Assembly (NCBI GenBank): GCA_002471015.1
Contig: DKPB01000063.1
Coordinates: 485-23,226, forward strand
DNA length: 22,742 bases
Source: Stenotrophomonas sp. UBA7346
GTDB lineage: Bacteria > Pseudomonadota > Gammaproteobacteria > Xanthomonadales > Xanthomonadaceae
Reading direction: 5' to 3'
Shown here: positions 1 to 7,390 of the stretch, piece by piece
How positions within the stretch are numbered: the first letter of the stretch is position 1
Layout of the letters: every line of letters begins with the position of its first letter
The notes under the pieces: generated by a model
What the model was told of the DNA's origin: nothing
Seen by the model: only the letters and a program-made list of their open reading frames with translations
The model's database searches: none
Made by a program: the position numbers and the translations under genes

Positions 1-617
1 ATCATGTTGATCGCATCGGTGGCAATCACCGTGCGCGGCCACAAGGCATTGACCGCCACCCCCTGCGGCCCGAATTCGGCGGCCAGGCCCAGGGTCACGA
101 AGCTCATGCCCATCTTGGCCAGGGTGTAGCCGGTATGCGGCCCCCACCACTTCGGATCCAGGCTGGGCGGTGGTGCCAGGGTGAGAATGTGCGGATTGGG
201 TGCCTGCAGCAGATGCGGCAGGCAGGCCTGCGCGCACAGGAAGCTGCCGCGCGCGTTGACCTGCTGCATCAGGTCGAAACGCTTCATCGGCGTATCCAGG
301 GTGCCCCGCAACCAGATCGCCGAGGCATTGTTGACCAGGATGTCGATGCCACCGAACGCGTCCACGGTTGCCGCCACCGCAGCGTTGACCTGGTCTTCTT
401 CGCGGATGTCGCATTTGAGCGCCAGACCTTGGCCACCGGCAGCATTGACCGCTTCGGCGGCAGTGTGGATGGTGCCGGGCAACTTGGGATTGGGCACCGC
501 CGACTTGGCGGCAATGGCGACATTGGCACCGTCGCGCGCCGCGCGCAGGGCGATGGCCAGGCCGATGCCACGCGAGGCACCGGTAATGAAAAGGGTCTTG
601 CCTTGCAGGCTGCTCAT
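1..617 (-). CDS. SDR family oxidoreductase (HSDL2-like), C-terminus cut by window edge
   Basis: Translation leftward from an ATG at 615-617 gives about 205 residues before the window ends, so the C-terminal part is missing. The Rossmann nucleotide-binding motif GASRGIG lies at residues 13-19, the NNAS motif near 96-99 and the catalytic YxxxK pair at Tyr164/Lys168, which together define a classical short-chain dehydrogenase/reductase. The stretch between NNAS and YxxxK, including the Trp-Trp-Gly-Pro segment just before the catalytic Tyr, resembles hydroxysteroid dehydrogenase-like protein 2 (HSDL2) relatives rather than FabG. The start is supported by a GGAGA ribosome binding site about 7 bases upstream. 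It is expected to be a cytoplasmic NAD(P)-dependent enzyme; the substrate cannot be told from sequence. It is divergent from the lipoprotein gene at 760. Confidence 0.88.
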   Translation of the reverse strand, partial: MSSLQGKTLFITGASRGIGLAIALRAARDGANVAIAAKSAVPNPKLPGTIHTAAEAVNAAGGQGLALKCDIREEDQVNAAVAATVDAFGGIDILVNNASAIWLRGTLDTPMKRFDLMQQVNARGSFLCAQACLPHLLQAPNPHILTLAPPPSLDPKWWGPHTGYTLAKMGMSFVTLGLAAEFGPQGVAVNALWPRTVIATDAINM

Positions 618-759
618 GCGTTCTCCGGAAGCAGGGTGTGGCGGCCGCCATTATGCCGCCCATCCCTGCCACACGCGGGCTGCGTTTTCCCACGCGCGCG
701 ACATTTTGTGTTCATGCAGGCCACCGATACTGGTGGGGCTCTTACGCAAGGATCCACCG

Positions 760-1434
760 ATGAACACCCTGTTCCGCAGTACGCCCCTGCTGCTCGTACT
801 GGCCCTGTCTGCCTGCCAGAGGCCGCAACCCGCGGCCGAGGTCCTGGCCCCGGCCAAGGATGTCACCACCCAGACCACCGGTCTGGGCGAGGAAGCCACC
901 CGCATCGGCCCGGATGCAGTCTGGAACGGCTCGGTGGAAGCCTGCCGCAGCAGCACTGCCGGTGATGCCTGCCTGCTGCAGGCCCTGCGCGACAGCGGCG
1001 CATCGGCCGCCGCCCTGGCCGCGGCCCGCACCCTGTCGGCCCAGGGCAAGCCAGGCTATGTCAGCTCCTGGAAGAACGTGGACGGTGTCGGCGTAGCCAC
1101 CCTGGAGTTCCCGTTCCGCGCCAATACCAACCAGGGCACCTGGCTGGTGGATGCCAATGGCCTGGCCATCGATGTGGACGAGGAAGTGCTCGATGACAGC
1201 ACCCGCGCAGCCGATGCCTATAGAGCCTTTGCCGCCAAACATCCGGAATCGGGGCCGTTCGCACCTGCGGTCAATGTCGGCAGCGATCCCCTGCCTGACG
1301 GTGGCCTGCGCCTGCGCTACAGCACCCCGTTGCGCAGCTGCCATGCCTGTGCCGACGACGGCCAGCTTGTGCTTGCCTACGATTTCGACGCGCAACGACG
1401 TTTTGTCGGCAAGCAACTGCTGCAGCTGCACTGA
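760..1434 (+). CDS. Predicted lipoprotein of unknown function with a C-terminal CHAC motif
   Basis: The product is 224 residues. It begins with a short hydrophobic signal ending in a lipobox (Leu-Ser-Ala-Cys, lipidated Cys at residue 19), so it should be a membrane-anchored lipoprotein facing the periplasm. The start is chosen because AAGGA lies 7 bases upstream and the lipobox follows at the usual distance; a longer in-frame reading back to 181 would overlap the SDR gene. Near the C-terminus two cysteines form a C-x-x-C pair (Cys194, Cys197) within a CHAC motif. This could bind a metal or form a disulfide, but it is not a cytochrome c CXXCH site. I do not recognise the family with certainty and assign no function. 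Confidence 0.8.
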   Translation: MNTLFRSTPLLLVLALSACQRPQPAAEVLAPAKDVTTQTTGLGEEATRIGPDAVWNGSVEACRSSTAGDACLLQALRDSGASAAALAAARTLSAQGKPGYVSSWKNVDGVGVATLEFPFRANTNQGTWLVDANGLAIDVDEEVLDDSTRAADAYRAFAAKHPESGPFAPAVNVGSDPLPDGGLRLRYSTPLRSCHACADDGQLVLAYDFDAQRRFVGKQLLQLH

Positions 1435-1474
1435 TACACCGTCAACTGCGGTGCGCAGGCACTGCAGTGACAGC

Positions 1475-2140
1475 TCAGGGCTTGGGGCCCTGCCCTTCGT
1501 TGTCTTCCCAATGCAGGATGCGGCGGGTGACGAAGCGGTAGACCGGCTTGCCGGTGGCAAACCACAGCTCGCGGACCCAGGAGTGGCGCTTGAGCACGCG
1601 TCGCTCCACCGGGGTAAGGCGTTGCGGGCAGTACATGCGCTTGTGCTTGAGCAGGTGGCGCAGATCCTCACGCGCCAGCAGGCGCATCCAGCGCGAGCGT
1701 GGGTTGCCGCACACGGCGAGCTGGAAATCGATCAGGGCCGGCGAGCCATCCTCGCGGACCAGCCAGTTGGCCTCCTTGGCCAGGTCGTTGTGGGCGATGC
1801 CATGCCGGTGCACGCGCTGCAGCAGGCGCCGCGCGGCACGGAAGTAAGCCAGGTCATCACGCGGGGGGCGCTGGTACATGGCCGCCCCTTCCATGTAGCT
1901 GCGGTCCAGCCAGCGGCCATCCCAGCCCAACAGTCGCGGGGTCGCCTCCATGCCATCCAGCTTGGCCAGCGCGCGCGCCTCGCGACGGGCCAGCCACCAT
2001 GCCGGCAACCGCAGCCACAGCGGTGTGGCCCCCAGGTCGCGGCGGACAAAACGGCCCTGTGCCCCTTGAACCAGCAGGATGCGACCAAAACTATCGGCTT
2101 TGAGGGCGATAACGGAGGAGTTGGGGAGTGTTTCTACCAT
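1475..2140 (-). CDS. Small lipopolysaccharide-kinase/RIO-like phosphotransferase
   Basis: The 221-residue protein has a reduced protein-kinase fold signature. A catalytic loop of the form HNDLAKEAN covers residues 117-125, with Asp119 as candidate base and Asn125 as metal ligand. It is followed by Ile-Asp-Phe-Gln at 137-140, where kinases normally have DFG. A Glu in the RREARAL segment near residue 54 may be the helix-C Glu. The size and loop resemble Kdo/heptose (lipopolysaccharide core) kinases and RIO-type kinases, so the target may be a saccharide rather than a protein; this is inference. No Shine-Dalgarno is visible. A TAGAAT hexamer lies 6 bases before the ATG, which suggests a leaderless transcript. 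It is convergent with the lipoprotein gene, leaving a 40-base gap. Confidence 0.72.
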   Translation of the reverse strand: MVETLPNSSVIALKADSFGRILLVQGAQGRFVRRDLGATPLWLRLPAWWLARREARALAKLDGMEATPRLLGWDGRWLDRSYMEGAAMYQRPPRDDLAYFRAARRLLQRVHRHGIAHNDLAKEANWLVREDGSPALIDFQLAVCGNPRSRWMRLLAREDLRHLLKHKRMYCPQRLTPVERRVLKRHSWVRELWFATGKPVYRFVTRRILHWEDNEGQGPKP

Positions 2141-2146
2141 GCATGC

Positions 2147-2152
2147 ATTCTA
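2147..2152 (-). promoter_or_regulatory. Candidate -10 element of the kinase-like gene
   Basis: On the minus strand TAGAAT (5 of 6 matches to TATAAT) ends 6 bases before the ATG at 2140. This spacing would place the transcription start at or next to the start codon. A 13-base palindrome, GCGGGC-A-GCCCGC, lies immediately upstream at 2153-2165 and could be an operator. No convincing -35 element is seen. Confidence 0.4.
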
Positions 2153-2253
2153 GCGGGCAGCCCGCCTTCATCCACCGGCATGGCGCGTGAACGGTGGGCG
2201 CGCCCCGCGTACGGAACCCTGTCGCCTGACGCCGGTCTGAAAAGCCTTCCCTC

Positions 2254-2259
2254 TATAAT
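2254..2259 (+). promoter_or_regulatory. Consensus -10 box for a probably leaderless transcript
   Basis: A perfect TATAAT lies with 6 bases between it and the ATG at 2266, and no Shine-Dalgarno precedes that ATG. With normal -10 to +1 spacing the RNA would start at the A of the start codon. The -35 region is not recognisable. Confidence 0.5.
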
Positions 2260-2265
2260 CGGCCG

Positions 2266-4269
2266 ATGAATTCTTCCTGGATCGACGCCACGCTTGCGTG
2301 GATCGCCGCCCACCCCGTGTTGGCCGGTGCCGTTATTTTCGCCATCGCCTTCTGCGATGCGGTCATCATTCTTGGCGCCATCGTCCCGGCATTGCCGCTG
2401 ATGATCGCGGTGGGCGTACTGATCGGCATGGGAGAGCTGTCCGGCCCCTATGCGGTAGCCTGCGCCACCGTGGGCGCCTTTGCCGGCGATGGCCTGAGCT
2501 ATTGGGTGGGCCGGCGCTGGGGCAACCGCCTGCGCCTGGTGTGGCCGTTCCGCAGCTACCCGCAACTGCTGGACCGCGGTGAGCTGATGTTCCGCCGCAA
2601 TGCCTTCAAGAGCATCCTCGTCGCCCGCTACGTGGGCGCGATCCGGCCCTTCGTACCGGCCATCGCCGGTATCGCCCACATGCCGTTCCGCAACTATCTC
2701 AAGGCCAGCGGCTTGGCCTGCCTGTCGTGGGCGGTGCTGTTCCTGCTGCCGGGCTGGGCACTGGGCCAGGCCTATGACGCCGTGGCGGCAGTGGCCGGGC
2801 GCCTGTTCCTGGTGGTGGCGCTGCTGGGCGCGATGCTGGGCCTGGTCTGGGCCATCGTGCTGTACAGCTACCGCTGGTCGGCCGCCCGCATGGATGTCTG
2901 GCTGGCCCGGTTGCTGGCGTGGTCCCAACGGCATCCGCAGTTGCTGGGCCGCTCGCTGACCGATCTGTTCGACCCCAAGCGCCGTGAATCGGTGCCGCTG
3001 GCAATGCTGGCACTGATGCTGCTGGTGCTGGGCTGGGGCTGGTTCGTGCTGTTGATGGTGGTTGTGGGCCACGGTGAGCCCCTGGCACTGGACCTGGCCG
3101 TGCACCGCTTGATGCTGGCCCTGCGCAACCCGCTGGCGGACTACCCGATGGCCGCGCTGGCTTCGCTGGCGGATTGGCAGGTGCTGCTGCCGGCCATCGC
3201 CGCCGGCATGGGCTACCTTGCCTGGCGGCGGCGCTGGATGGCAGTTTTCCACTGGCTGGCGGCACTGGCTTTCGGCCTGGCCCTGACCAAGCTGCTGGGG
3301 GCCACGGTGGACGTGGTGCGCCCGCCGTCGGCCAGCAGCGGCTTCGGCTTTCCTTCGGTGGCGGTGACCATGGCCACCATCACCTTCGGCTTCTTTGCGG
3401 TGCTGATCGGCCGTGAGCTGCCGGGGCGCACCCGCGTGTGGCCCTACCTGGTCTCCGGCATCGTGGTCACCCTGATCGGTTTTGCGCGGATCTACCTGGG
3501 CGCACACTGGGTCAGCGACGTGATCGGCGGCATGCTGTTCGGCATTTTCTGGCTGCTGTTGCTGGGCGTGGCCTACCGGCGGCGCTTCAACCGCTCGTTC
3601 TGGGTCAAACCGGTAGCCTGGCTGTTCTATGGCGTTTTTGCGCTGGCCGGGTTCTGGTATGCACCCCGCAACGTACCTGCAAAACTGGCCAAGTTCGAAC
3701 CCGCCGCCGAGGCCCCCCGGCTGATGAGCAGCGCACACTGGTGGCAGGACGGCTGGCGCGAGCTGCCCGCACGACGCAACGATTTTGATGATGACCAGCG
3801 CTGGCCGCTGGACGTGCAGGTGGCCGGCCCGCTGCCTGATCTGCAGCAGCAGTTGCAGGCCAATGGCTGGCGCATGCAGCCGCAGGCCGGTTGGCAGCAG
3901 GCTCTGCTGATGCTGGACATGAAAGCAACACCCAATGATGTGCCGGTGCTGCCCGCTACGCTGGATACCAATGTCGAGGCGCTGCTGATGCTGCACCCCG
4001 GCAAACGCGCCGATGAAGTGTATGCACTGCGGCTATGGCCTTCGCCGGTACGGCTGGAGCCCGGCCAGGCACCGGTGTGGCTGGGCAGCGCGCAGACCCT
4101 GCGCTACCAGCGGCATCTGAAGCTGTTCGGCATGTGGCGGCCGCTGCGTGGCGTGGACCCGGCGCTGGATGCACTCAAGCAATCGCTGGATGGCATGGAA
4201 ACCCAGCAGCAGGTGCAGCCCGAGACCGGCCTGCCGGTGCTGATGATCCGGCACAAGCCGCAGCCGTGA
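2266..4269 (+). CDS. DedA / PAP2-phosphatase / LssY-C multidomain membrane protein
   Basis: The 667-residue protein has three parts. Residues 1-200 form a DedA (SNARE-associated) domain with the conserved RYVGAIRPFVPAIAG-type segment at 121-135; DedA proteins are linked to undecaprenyl-phosphate or phospholipid translocation. Residues 245-440 form a multi-helix PAP2 domain. Its third motif is intact (Arg408, His414, Asp418), and Lys342 and Arg352-Pro353 could represent motif 1 with longer than usual spacing. Motif 2, normally PSGH, reads Pro-Ser-Val-Ala at 363-366, so its His is absent. Residues 480-667 form a soluble C-terminal domain resembling the LssY C-terminal domain of Legionella. The architecture matches 'bifunctional DedA/PAP2' proteins, but phosphatase activity is doubtful here. 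Expected location is the inner membrane, with a role in lipid-carrier or envelope phospholipid handling (inferred). Confidence 0.85.
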   Translation: MNSSWIDATLAWIAAHPVLAGAVIFAIAFCDAVIILGAIVPALPLMIAVGVLIGMGELSGPYAVACATVGAFAGDGLSYWVGRRWGNRLRLVWPFRSYPQLLDRGELMFRRNAFKSILVARYVGAIRPFVPAIAGIAHMPFRNYLKASGLACLSWAVLFLLPGWALGQAYDAVAAVAGRLFLVVALLGAMLGLVWAIVLYSYRWSAARMDVWLARLLAWSQRHPQLLGRSLTDLFDPKRRESVPLAMLALMLLVLGWGWFVLLMVVVGHGEPLALDLAVHRLMLALRNPLADYPMAALASLADWQVLLPAIAAGMGYLAWRRRWMAVFHWLAALAFGLALTKLLGATVDVVRPPSASSGFGFPSVAVTMATITFGFFAVLIGRELPGRTRVWPYLVSGIVVTLIGFARIYLGAHWVSDVIGGMLFGIFWLLLLGVAYRRRFNRSFWVKPVAWLFYGVFALAGFWYAPRNVPAKLAKFEPAAEAPRLMSSAHWWQDGWRELPARRNDFDDDQRWPLDVQVAGPLPDLQQQLQANGWRMQPQAGWQQALLMLDMKATPNDVPVLPATLDTNVEALLMLHPGKRADEVYALRLWPSPVRLEPGQAPVWLGSAQTLRYQRHLKLFGMWRPLRGVDPALDALKQSLDGMETQQQVQPETGLPVLMIRHKPQP

Positions 4270-4273
4270 TGGA

Positions 4274-4294
4274 CAGCGGAGCCCTGCTCCGCTG
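4274..4294 (+). terminator. Hairpin terminator after the DedA/PAP2 gene
   Basis: CAGCGGAG and CTCCGCTG form an 8-bp stem with a 5-base loop, followed by CTTTC. It starts 4 bases past the stop of the DedA/PAP2 gene and lies between two convergent genes. The U-tract is short, so efficiency is uncertain. Confidence 0.5.
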
Positions 4295-4315
4295 CTTTCA
4301 TCCCCGCATTGCAAC

Positions 4316-4344
4316 TGCCGGGCAGGGCTCGGCACGTCCACTAC
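4316..4344 (-). repeat. SMAG/REP-like GTAG palindrome, single copy
   Basis: On the minus strand a GTAG head at 4341-4344 is followed by an 8-bp hairpin (4316-4334, one G-T pair, 3-base loop) whose arms, TGCCGGGC and GCTCGGCA, closely resemble those of the array at 13443-13951. It lies in the 97-base gap between convergent genes, the usual place for such repeats. Confidence 0.5.
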
Positions 4345-4366
4345 AAAGGGACAGCACGGCGCCTGC

Positions 4367-4972
4367 CTACAGCTCCTGCTCGGGCACGTCGAAATCGGGG
4401 ATCCACTGCAACAGCCGATCCAGGCGCTGCTGCGGGTCGTTCTCCTGCAGCAGGCATAGCCGTTGCTGTTCGCTCAGCGGCAACAGTTCGGCCAGCCGCC
4501 AACCCACCCACGCCGCCTGATCCAGCTGTGCCGGGCCGGCCCCGGCATGTTCACCACCGGCCTGTTCCAGGATGTGTTCGAGCAGGGTGCCGAGCAGGCC
4601 ATGCTCGGGCTGCAGCTCGTCGTCGCTATCCGGCTCGCACCAGCTGACCTCGGCAACCACCAGGCCGTTGTCACGTACGCGTGTGCTGCCAACATGGAAG
4701 CGGCGGGCACCGCGCAGGCGCAGCACCAGCACGCCATCCGGGCCCACATCGAAATCCTCGACCAACGCCTCCACGCCCCAGGCGGCCGGGGTAGCCGGCG
4801 CACCGACCTCCTCCCCGGCCAGGATATGGCAGACGCCAAAGCTGCTGCCGCTGCGCCCGCATTCGCGCACCATATCCAGATAGCGCGCCTCGAACACACG
4901 CAGGTTCAGCGCCGCACCCGGCAACAACACGGCGTGCAACGGAAACAACGGCAGGGTTTGCGAGGTACGCAT
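4367..4972 (-). CDS. LON peptidase substrate-binding-domain protein
   Basis: The product is 201 residues from the ATG at 4970-4972. It opens with a typical Lon N-domain start (LPLFPLHAVLLPGA followed by LRVFEARYLDMV) and continues with the family's beta-rich N-domain and a helical C-terminal part. There is no AAA+ ATPase or Ser-Lys protease domain, so this is a stand-alone LON-substrate-binding (LonN, PUA-like) protein, common in proteobacteria near 200 residues. Its function is unknown; a role in recognising damaged proteins is only inferred from Lon. An upstream in-frame ATG at 5026 would add 18 residues with no family likeness, so I chose the inner start, although no clear Shine-Dalgarno precedes either. 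Confidence 0.85.
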   Translation of the reverse strand: MRTSQTLPLFPLHAVLLPGAALNLRVFEARYLDMVRECGRSGSSFGVCHILAGEEVGAPATPAAWGVEALVEDFDVGPDGVLVLRLRGARRFHVGSTRVRDNGLVVAEVSWCEPDSDDELQPEHGLLGTLLEHILEQAGGEHAGAGPAQLDQAAWVGWRLAELLPLSEQQRLCLLQENDPQQRLDRLLQWIPDFDVPEQEL

Positions 4973-5055
4973 TGGGCAGGTAAAAGACGGACCGGGGTTG
5001 ATGGTACCCCAGCCCGCCTGTATCAAACCGTGCGGCGCGCGCCGCCCGGCGGCAC

Positions 5056-6429
5056 TCAGAAGTTGTACTTCACATGCGTGTGCAGGCGATTCATGTCGCC
5101 TTCTTCACCGTTCTCGATGCGGCGGGTGGCGTGGCTCAGTTCCACACCCAGGTCCAATTTCGGGAATGGCGAGTAGATCAGGTTGGCACGTACCGACTGC
5201 GCCTTCTCGGTGACCTCATAGCCGGTGAGTGCGGCGTCGTTGTCCAGCACCGCCACCGAGTACACCAGGTTGCCACGCAGCTTGGGCGTGAATGCATGGC
5301 GCCACGCGGCAAAACCACCATAGCCATCCATCGCATGCAGGCGTCCGTGCTCGTCCAGCACGGTGTCGCTGCCCAGCGCGAAGCCGAGGTAGCGGCCCAC
5401 ACCACTGCCGCCGCTGACCATGTAGCGCAGGTCATCGTTGGCGCCCATGTTGAAGCGGCCAGACATGCTCAGCGCTGCGCCGGTTTCGGTATCACCGTCG
5501 TAACGGAAGCTGCGCAGCAGCGCGGCGGCGGTGAAGTGACCCCAGTCGCCCCGGGTGCTCCAGCGTGCGGTCAGGTCGGGCACGGTGTCCGCACCGCTGT
5601 TGAAGCGTGCGCCCTTGCCGGCAAATGGGGTGATCGTGGTCTGCGGGTTTTCCGCCGAGAACGACCAGGCGCCACGGGTGTAACGCAGCTGCGCCTGGCG
5701 CGAGAAGATGGTGCCTTCCGACGGACCGGTGAAATCCACCGTGTCCGGCAATGCCGCCACGTCCTGGAAGTTGGACCAGGTCTGGCCGGCCAGCCAGTTG
5801 TTCCAGCTCACATAGGCCTGACGCAGGGTCAATGCATAGGTATTGGTGATGACCTCGTTGCCGGCAAACGCATTGCTGCCGCCGCCATACATGTCGGCCT
5901 CGATATAGGCCTTGAGCTTGTCGCCATTATCCGTGGTGGTATCGGCACCAAACCAGAAACGCGAGAACTGCGCGTGTACGTCGGTATAGCTGGCGCTGCG
6001 GCCATTGCCTTCAGCGGCGACCGGGGTCGCGCCCGGGAAGTAGAACAGGCGGCCGGCCGAGCCATCGGCAATCTCGCCGTCGCTGGTGCGGGTATACATC
6101 GAGTCCAGCTTGATGAAGCCACCGAAGGAGAACTTCGTGCCCGGCATGGCATTGGGCAGGGTCGCCACTGGCGCCGCCGGTGCTGCTGCGGTAACCACGC
6201 GGGTTGCGTCCAGCGCGCTGGCGCTGGGCGCAGGCGATGCGGCCGCGTTGGCGGATTCGCGTTGCTGGTACTGCTGAAGCTCGGCGCGCATCTGCTGCAT
6301 TTCCTGCTCCAGTTGCAGCATCCGCGCTTCCATCGCCGTGGCATCCATTGCCTGCGCGAGTGCGCTCAGCGGCATCGCCGCCAAGGCTGTGGTGACGGCA
6401 AGTGCCGTCAGTTGTTTGTTGCTGATCAT
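5056..6429 (-). CDS. DcaP-like trimeric outer-membrane porin
   Basis: The 457-residue protein has a signal peptide cleaved after Ala25 (SALA, then Gln). A Gln/Glu-rich coiled-coil stretch spans about residues 30-60, a Pro/Ala linker follows, and a long beta-strand-rich barrel ends in the terminal Phe typical of outer-membrane proteins. The coiled coil plus barrel layout fits the DcaP family, which passes dicarboxylates and other anionic aromatics. The start at 6427-6429 is preceded by a strong GGGAGGGGA ribosome site; an upstream ATG at 6450 is poorly placed. It is the last gene of the leftward catabolic cluster, separated by 172 bases from the decarboxylase gene, so it may be co-transcribed or have its own promoter. 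It probably serves as the outer-membrane entry for the pathway's substrate (inferred from position and family). Confidence 0.82.
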   Translation of the reverse strand: MISNKQLTALAVTTALAAMPLSALAQAMDATAMEARMLQLEQEMQQMRAELQQYQQRESANAAASPAPSASALDATRVVTAAAPAAPVATLPNAMPGTKFSFGGFIKLDSMYTRTSDGEIADGSAGRLFYFPGATPVAAEGNGRSASYTDVHAQFSRFWFGADTTTDNGDKLKAYIEADMYGGGSNAFAGNEVITNTYALTLRQAYVSWNNWLAGQTWSNFQDVAALPDTVDFTGPSEGTIFSRQAQLRYTRGAWSFSAENPQTTITPFAGKGARFNSGADTVPDLTARWSTRGDWGHFTAAALLRSFRYDGDTETGAALSMSGRFNMGANDDLRYMVSGGSGVGRYLGFALGSDTVLDEHGRLHAMDGYGGFAAWRHAFTPKLRGNLVYSVAVLDNDAALTGYEVTEKAQSVRANLIYSPFPKLDLGVELSHATRRIENGEEGDMNRLHTHVKYNF

Positions 6430-6545
6430 TGTTTTCCCCTCCCAGGGCAACAGAACACCGTTCCGGCCCTTGCGGGAAAGGCCGGTCGAAATGACGCCGT
6501 TTTTACTGTGGAAAATCGCTGGTCCTGATTCCCCAACCCGCTTTC

Positions 6546-6581
6546 AGCTGGTCATTCACCCTGCGTGGGAATGACCAAGCT
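6546..6581 (-). promoter_or_regulatory. Intercistronic hairpin between decarboxylase and porin genes
   Basis: TGGTCATTC (6549-6557) pairs with GAATGACCA (6569-6577) over 9 bp, extended by three more pairs past a bulged A. No U-tract follows on the minus strand, so it may be an mRNA-processing or attenuating hairpin rather than a full terminator. A second imperfect stem with CCGGCC and GGCCGG arms lies at 6463-6485 in the porin 5' leader. Confidence 0.4.
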
Positions 6582-6601
6582 GTCGCTCCCGCCATGGCAA
6601 G

Positions 6602-7390
6602 TCAGACAAAGCGCATCGACGTGCTACCGATGCCATCGGCCCGCACCAGCACGTTGTCTCCCGCAGCCACCGCCACCGCCGCGGTGATCGCACCGGACAG
6701 CACCACGCTGCCGGCCGGCAACGCCTGGCCGCGTTCGCCCAGCATGTTGACCAGCATCGCCACCGCTTCGGCAGGATTGCCGAGTACCGCTGCGCCTGCG
6801 CCCACCTCCACCACCTGGCCGTTCTTCTCCATCACCACGCCCAGGGTCTCCAGATCGAGCCCCTGCACCGCAGTGGGGCGCGAACCCAGGACATAGCGCG
6901 ATGCGGAGGTGTTGTCGGCAATCACGCTGGGCAGGTCGAAGCGGAAGTTCTCGTAGCGCGAATCGATCAGCTCGATCGCCGGCACCACGTAGTCGGTGGC
7001 GGCCAGCACCTTGGCGATGTCGCAGCCGGGGCCGGCCAAGGCATCGCGCATCACGAAGGCGATCTCGGCTTCCACCTTGGGATGGATAAGGCGCGCGGTA
7101 TCGACCACGGCCCCGTCGTCCACCGCGTTGTCGTCACCCAGAAACCCGTAGATCGGCGTGTCCACGCCCATCTGCTGCATCTTCGGCTTGGAGGTCAGGC
7201 CCATCTTCATGCCAACGATGCGCACGCCGGCGGCCTGCTTCATGCCACGCAGGCACTCCTGGATGTCATAGGCATCGGCTACGCCAATCTGCGGGTGCGC
7301 ATCGGTGATCTTGACCACCTCGCGGACTTCCTGCTCGGCGGCAAGCAGCTGCAGCGCGCAGGCCTCGATGAGGGAACGGTCCAGGCTCAT
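6602..7390 (-). CDS. dmpH: 2-oxo-3-hexenedioate (4-oxalocrotonate) decarboxylase
   Basis: The 262-residue protein belongs to the fumarylacetoacetate hydrolase-like hydratase/decarboxylase family. The KMGLTS motif, the HPKVEAEIAF motif (metal-binding Glu residues) and VIDSRYENF mark the decarboxylase branch (DmpH/XylI) rather than the hydratase branch. The paralogous hydratase at 9416 has KKIGATS, PRAEGEIAF and VDSRIRDW at the same places. It converts 2-oxo-3-hexenedioate to 2-oxopent-4-enoate plus CO2 in the cytoplasm, usually as a complex with the hydratase. The start codon overlaps the aldolase stop by 4 bases, which implies translational coupling. Known family length is about 264 residues, so it looks complete. 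Confidence 0.92.
   Translation of the reverse strand: MSLDRSLIEACALQLLAAEQEVREVVKITDAHPQIGVADAYDIQECLRGMKQAAGVRIVGMKMGLTSKPKMQQMGVDTPIYGFLGDDNAVDDGAVVDTARLIHPKVEAEIAFVMRDALAGPGCDIAKVLAATDYVVPAIELIDSRYENFRFDLPSVIADNTSASRYVLGSRPTAVQGLDLETLGVVMEKNGQVVEVGAGAAVLGNPAEAVAMLVNMLGERGQALPAGSVVLSGAITAAVAVAAGDNVLVRADGIGSTSMRFV

Noticed and set aside
2134..3996. 620-codon open frame antisense to the DedA/PAP2 gene
   Set aside because: High-GC codon bias keeps the opposite strand open. The product is Gln/His/Arg-rich with no domain, while the plus strand encodes a clear membrane protein.
5074..6528. 484-codon open frame antisense to the porin
   Set aside because: The minus strand has a signal peptide, a strong ribosome site and the porin C-terminal Phe; the plus-strand reading has no family features.
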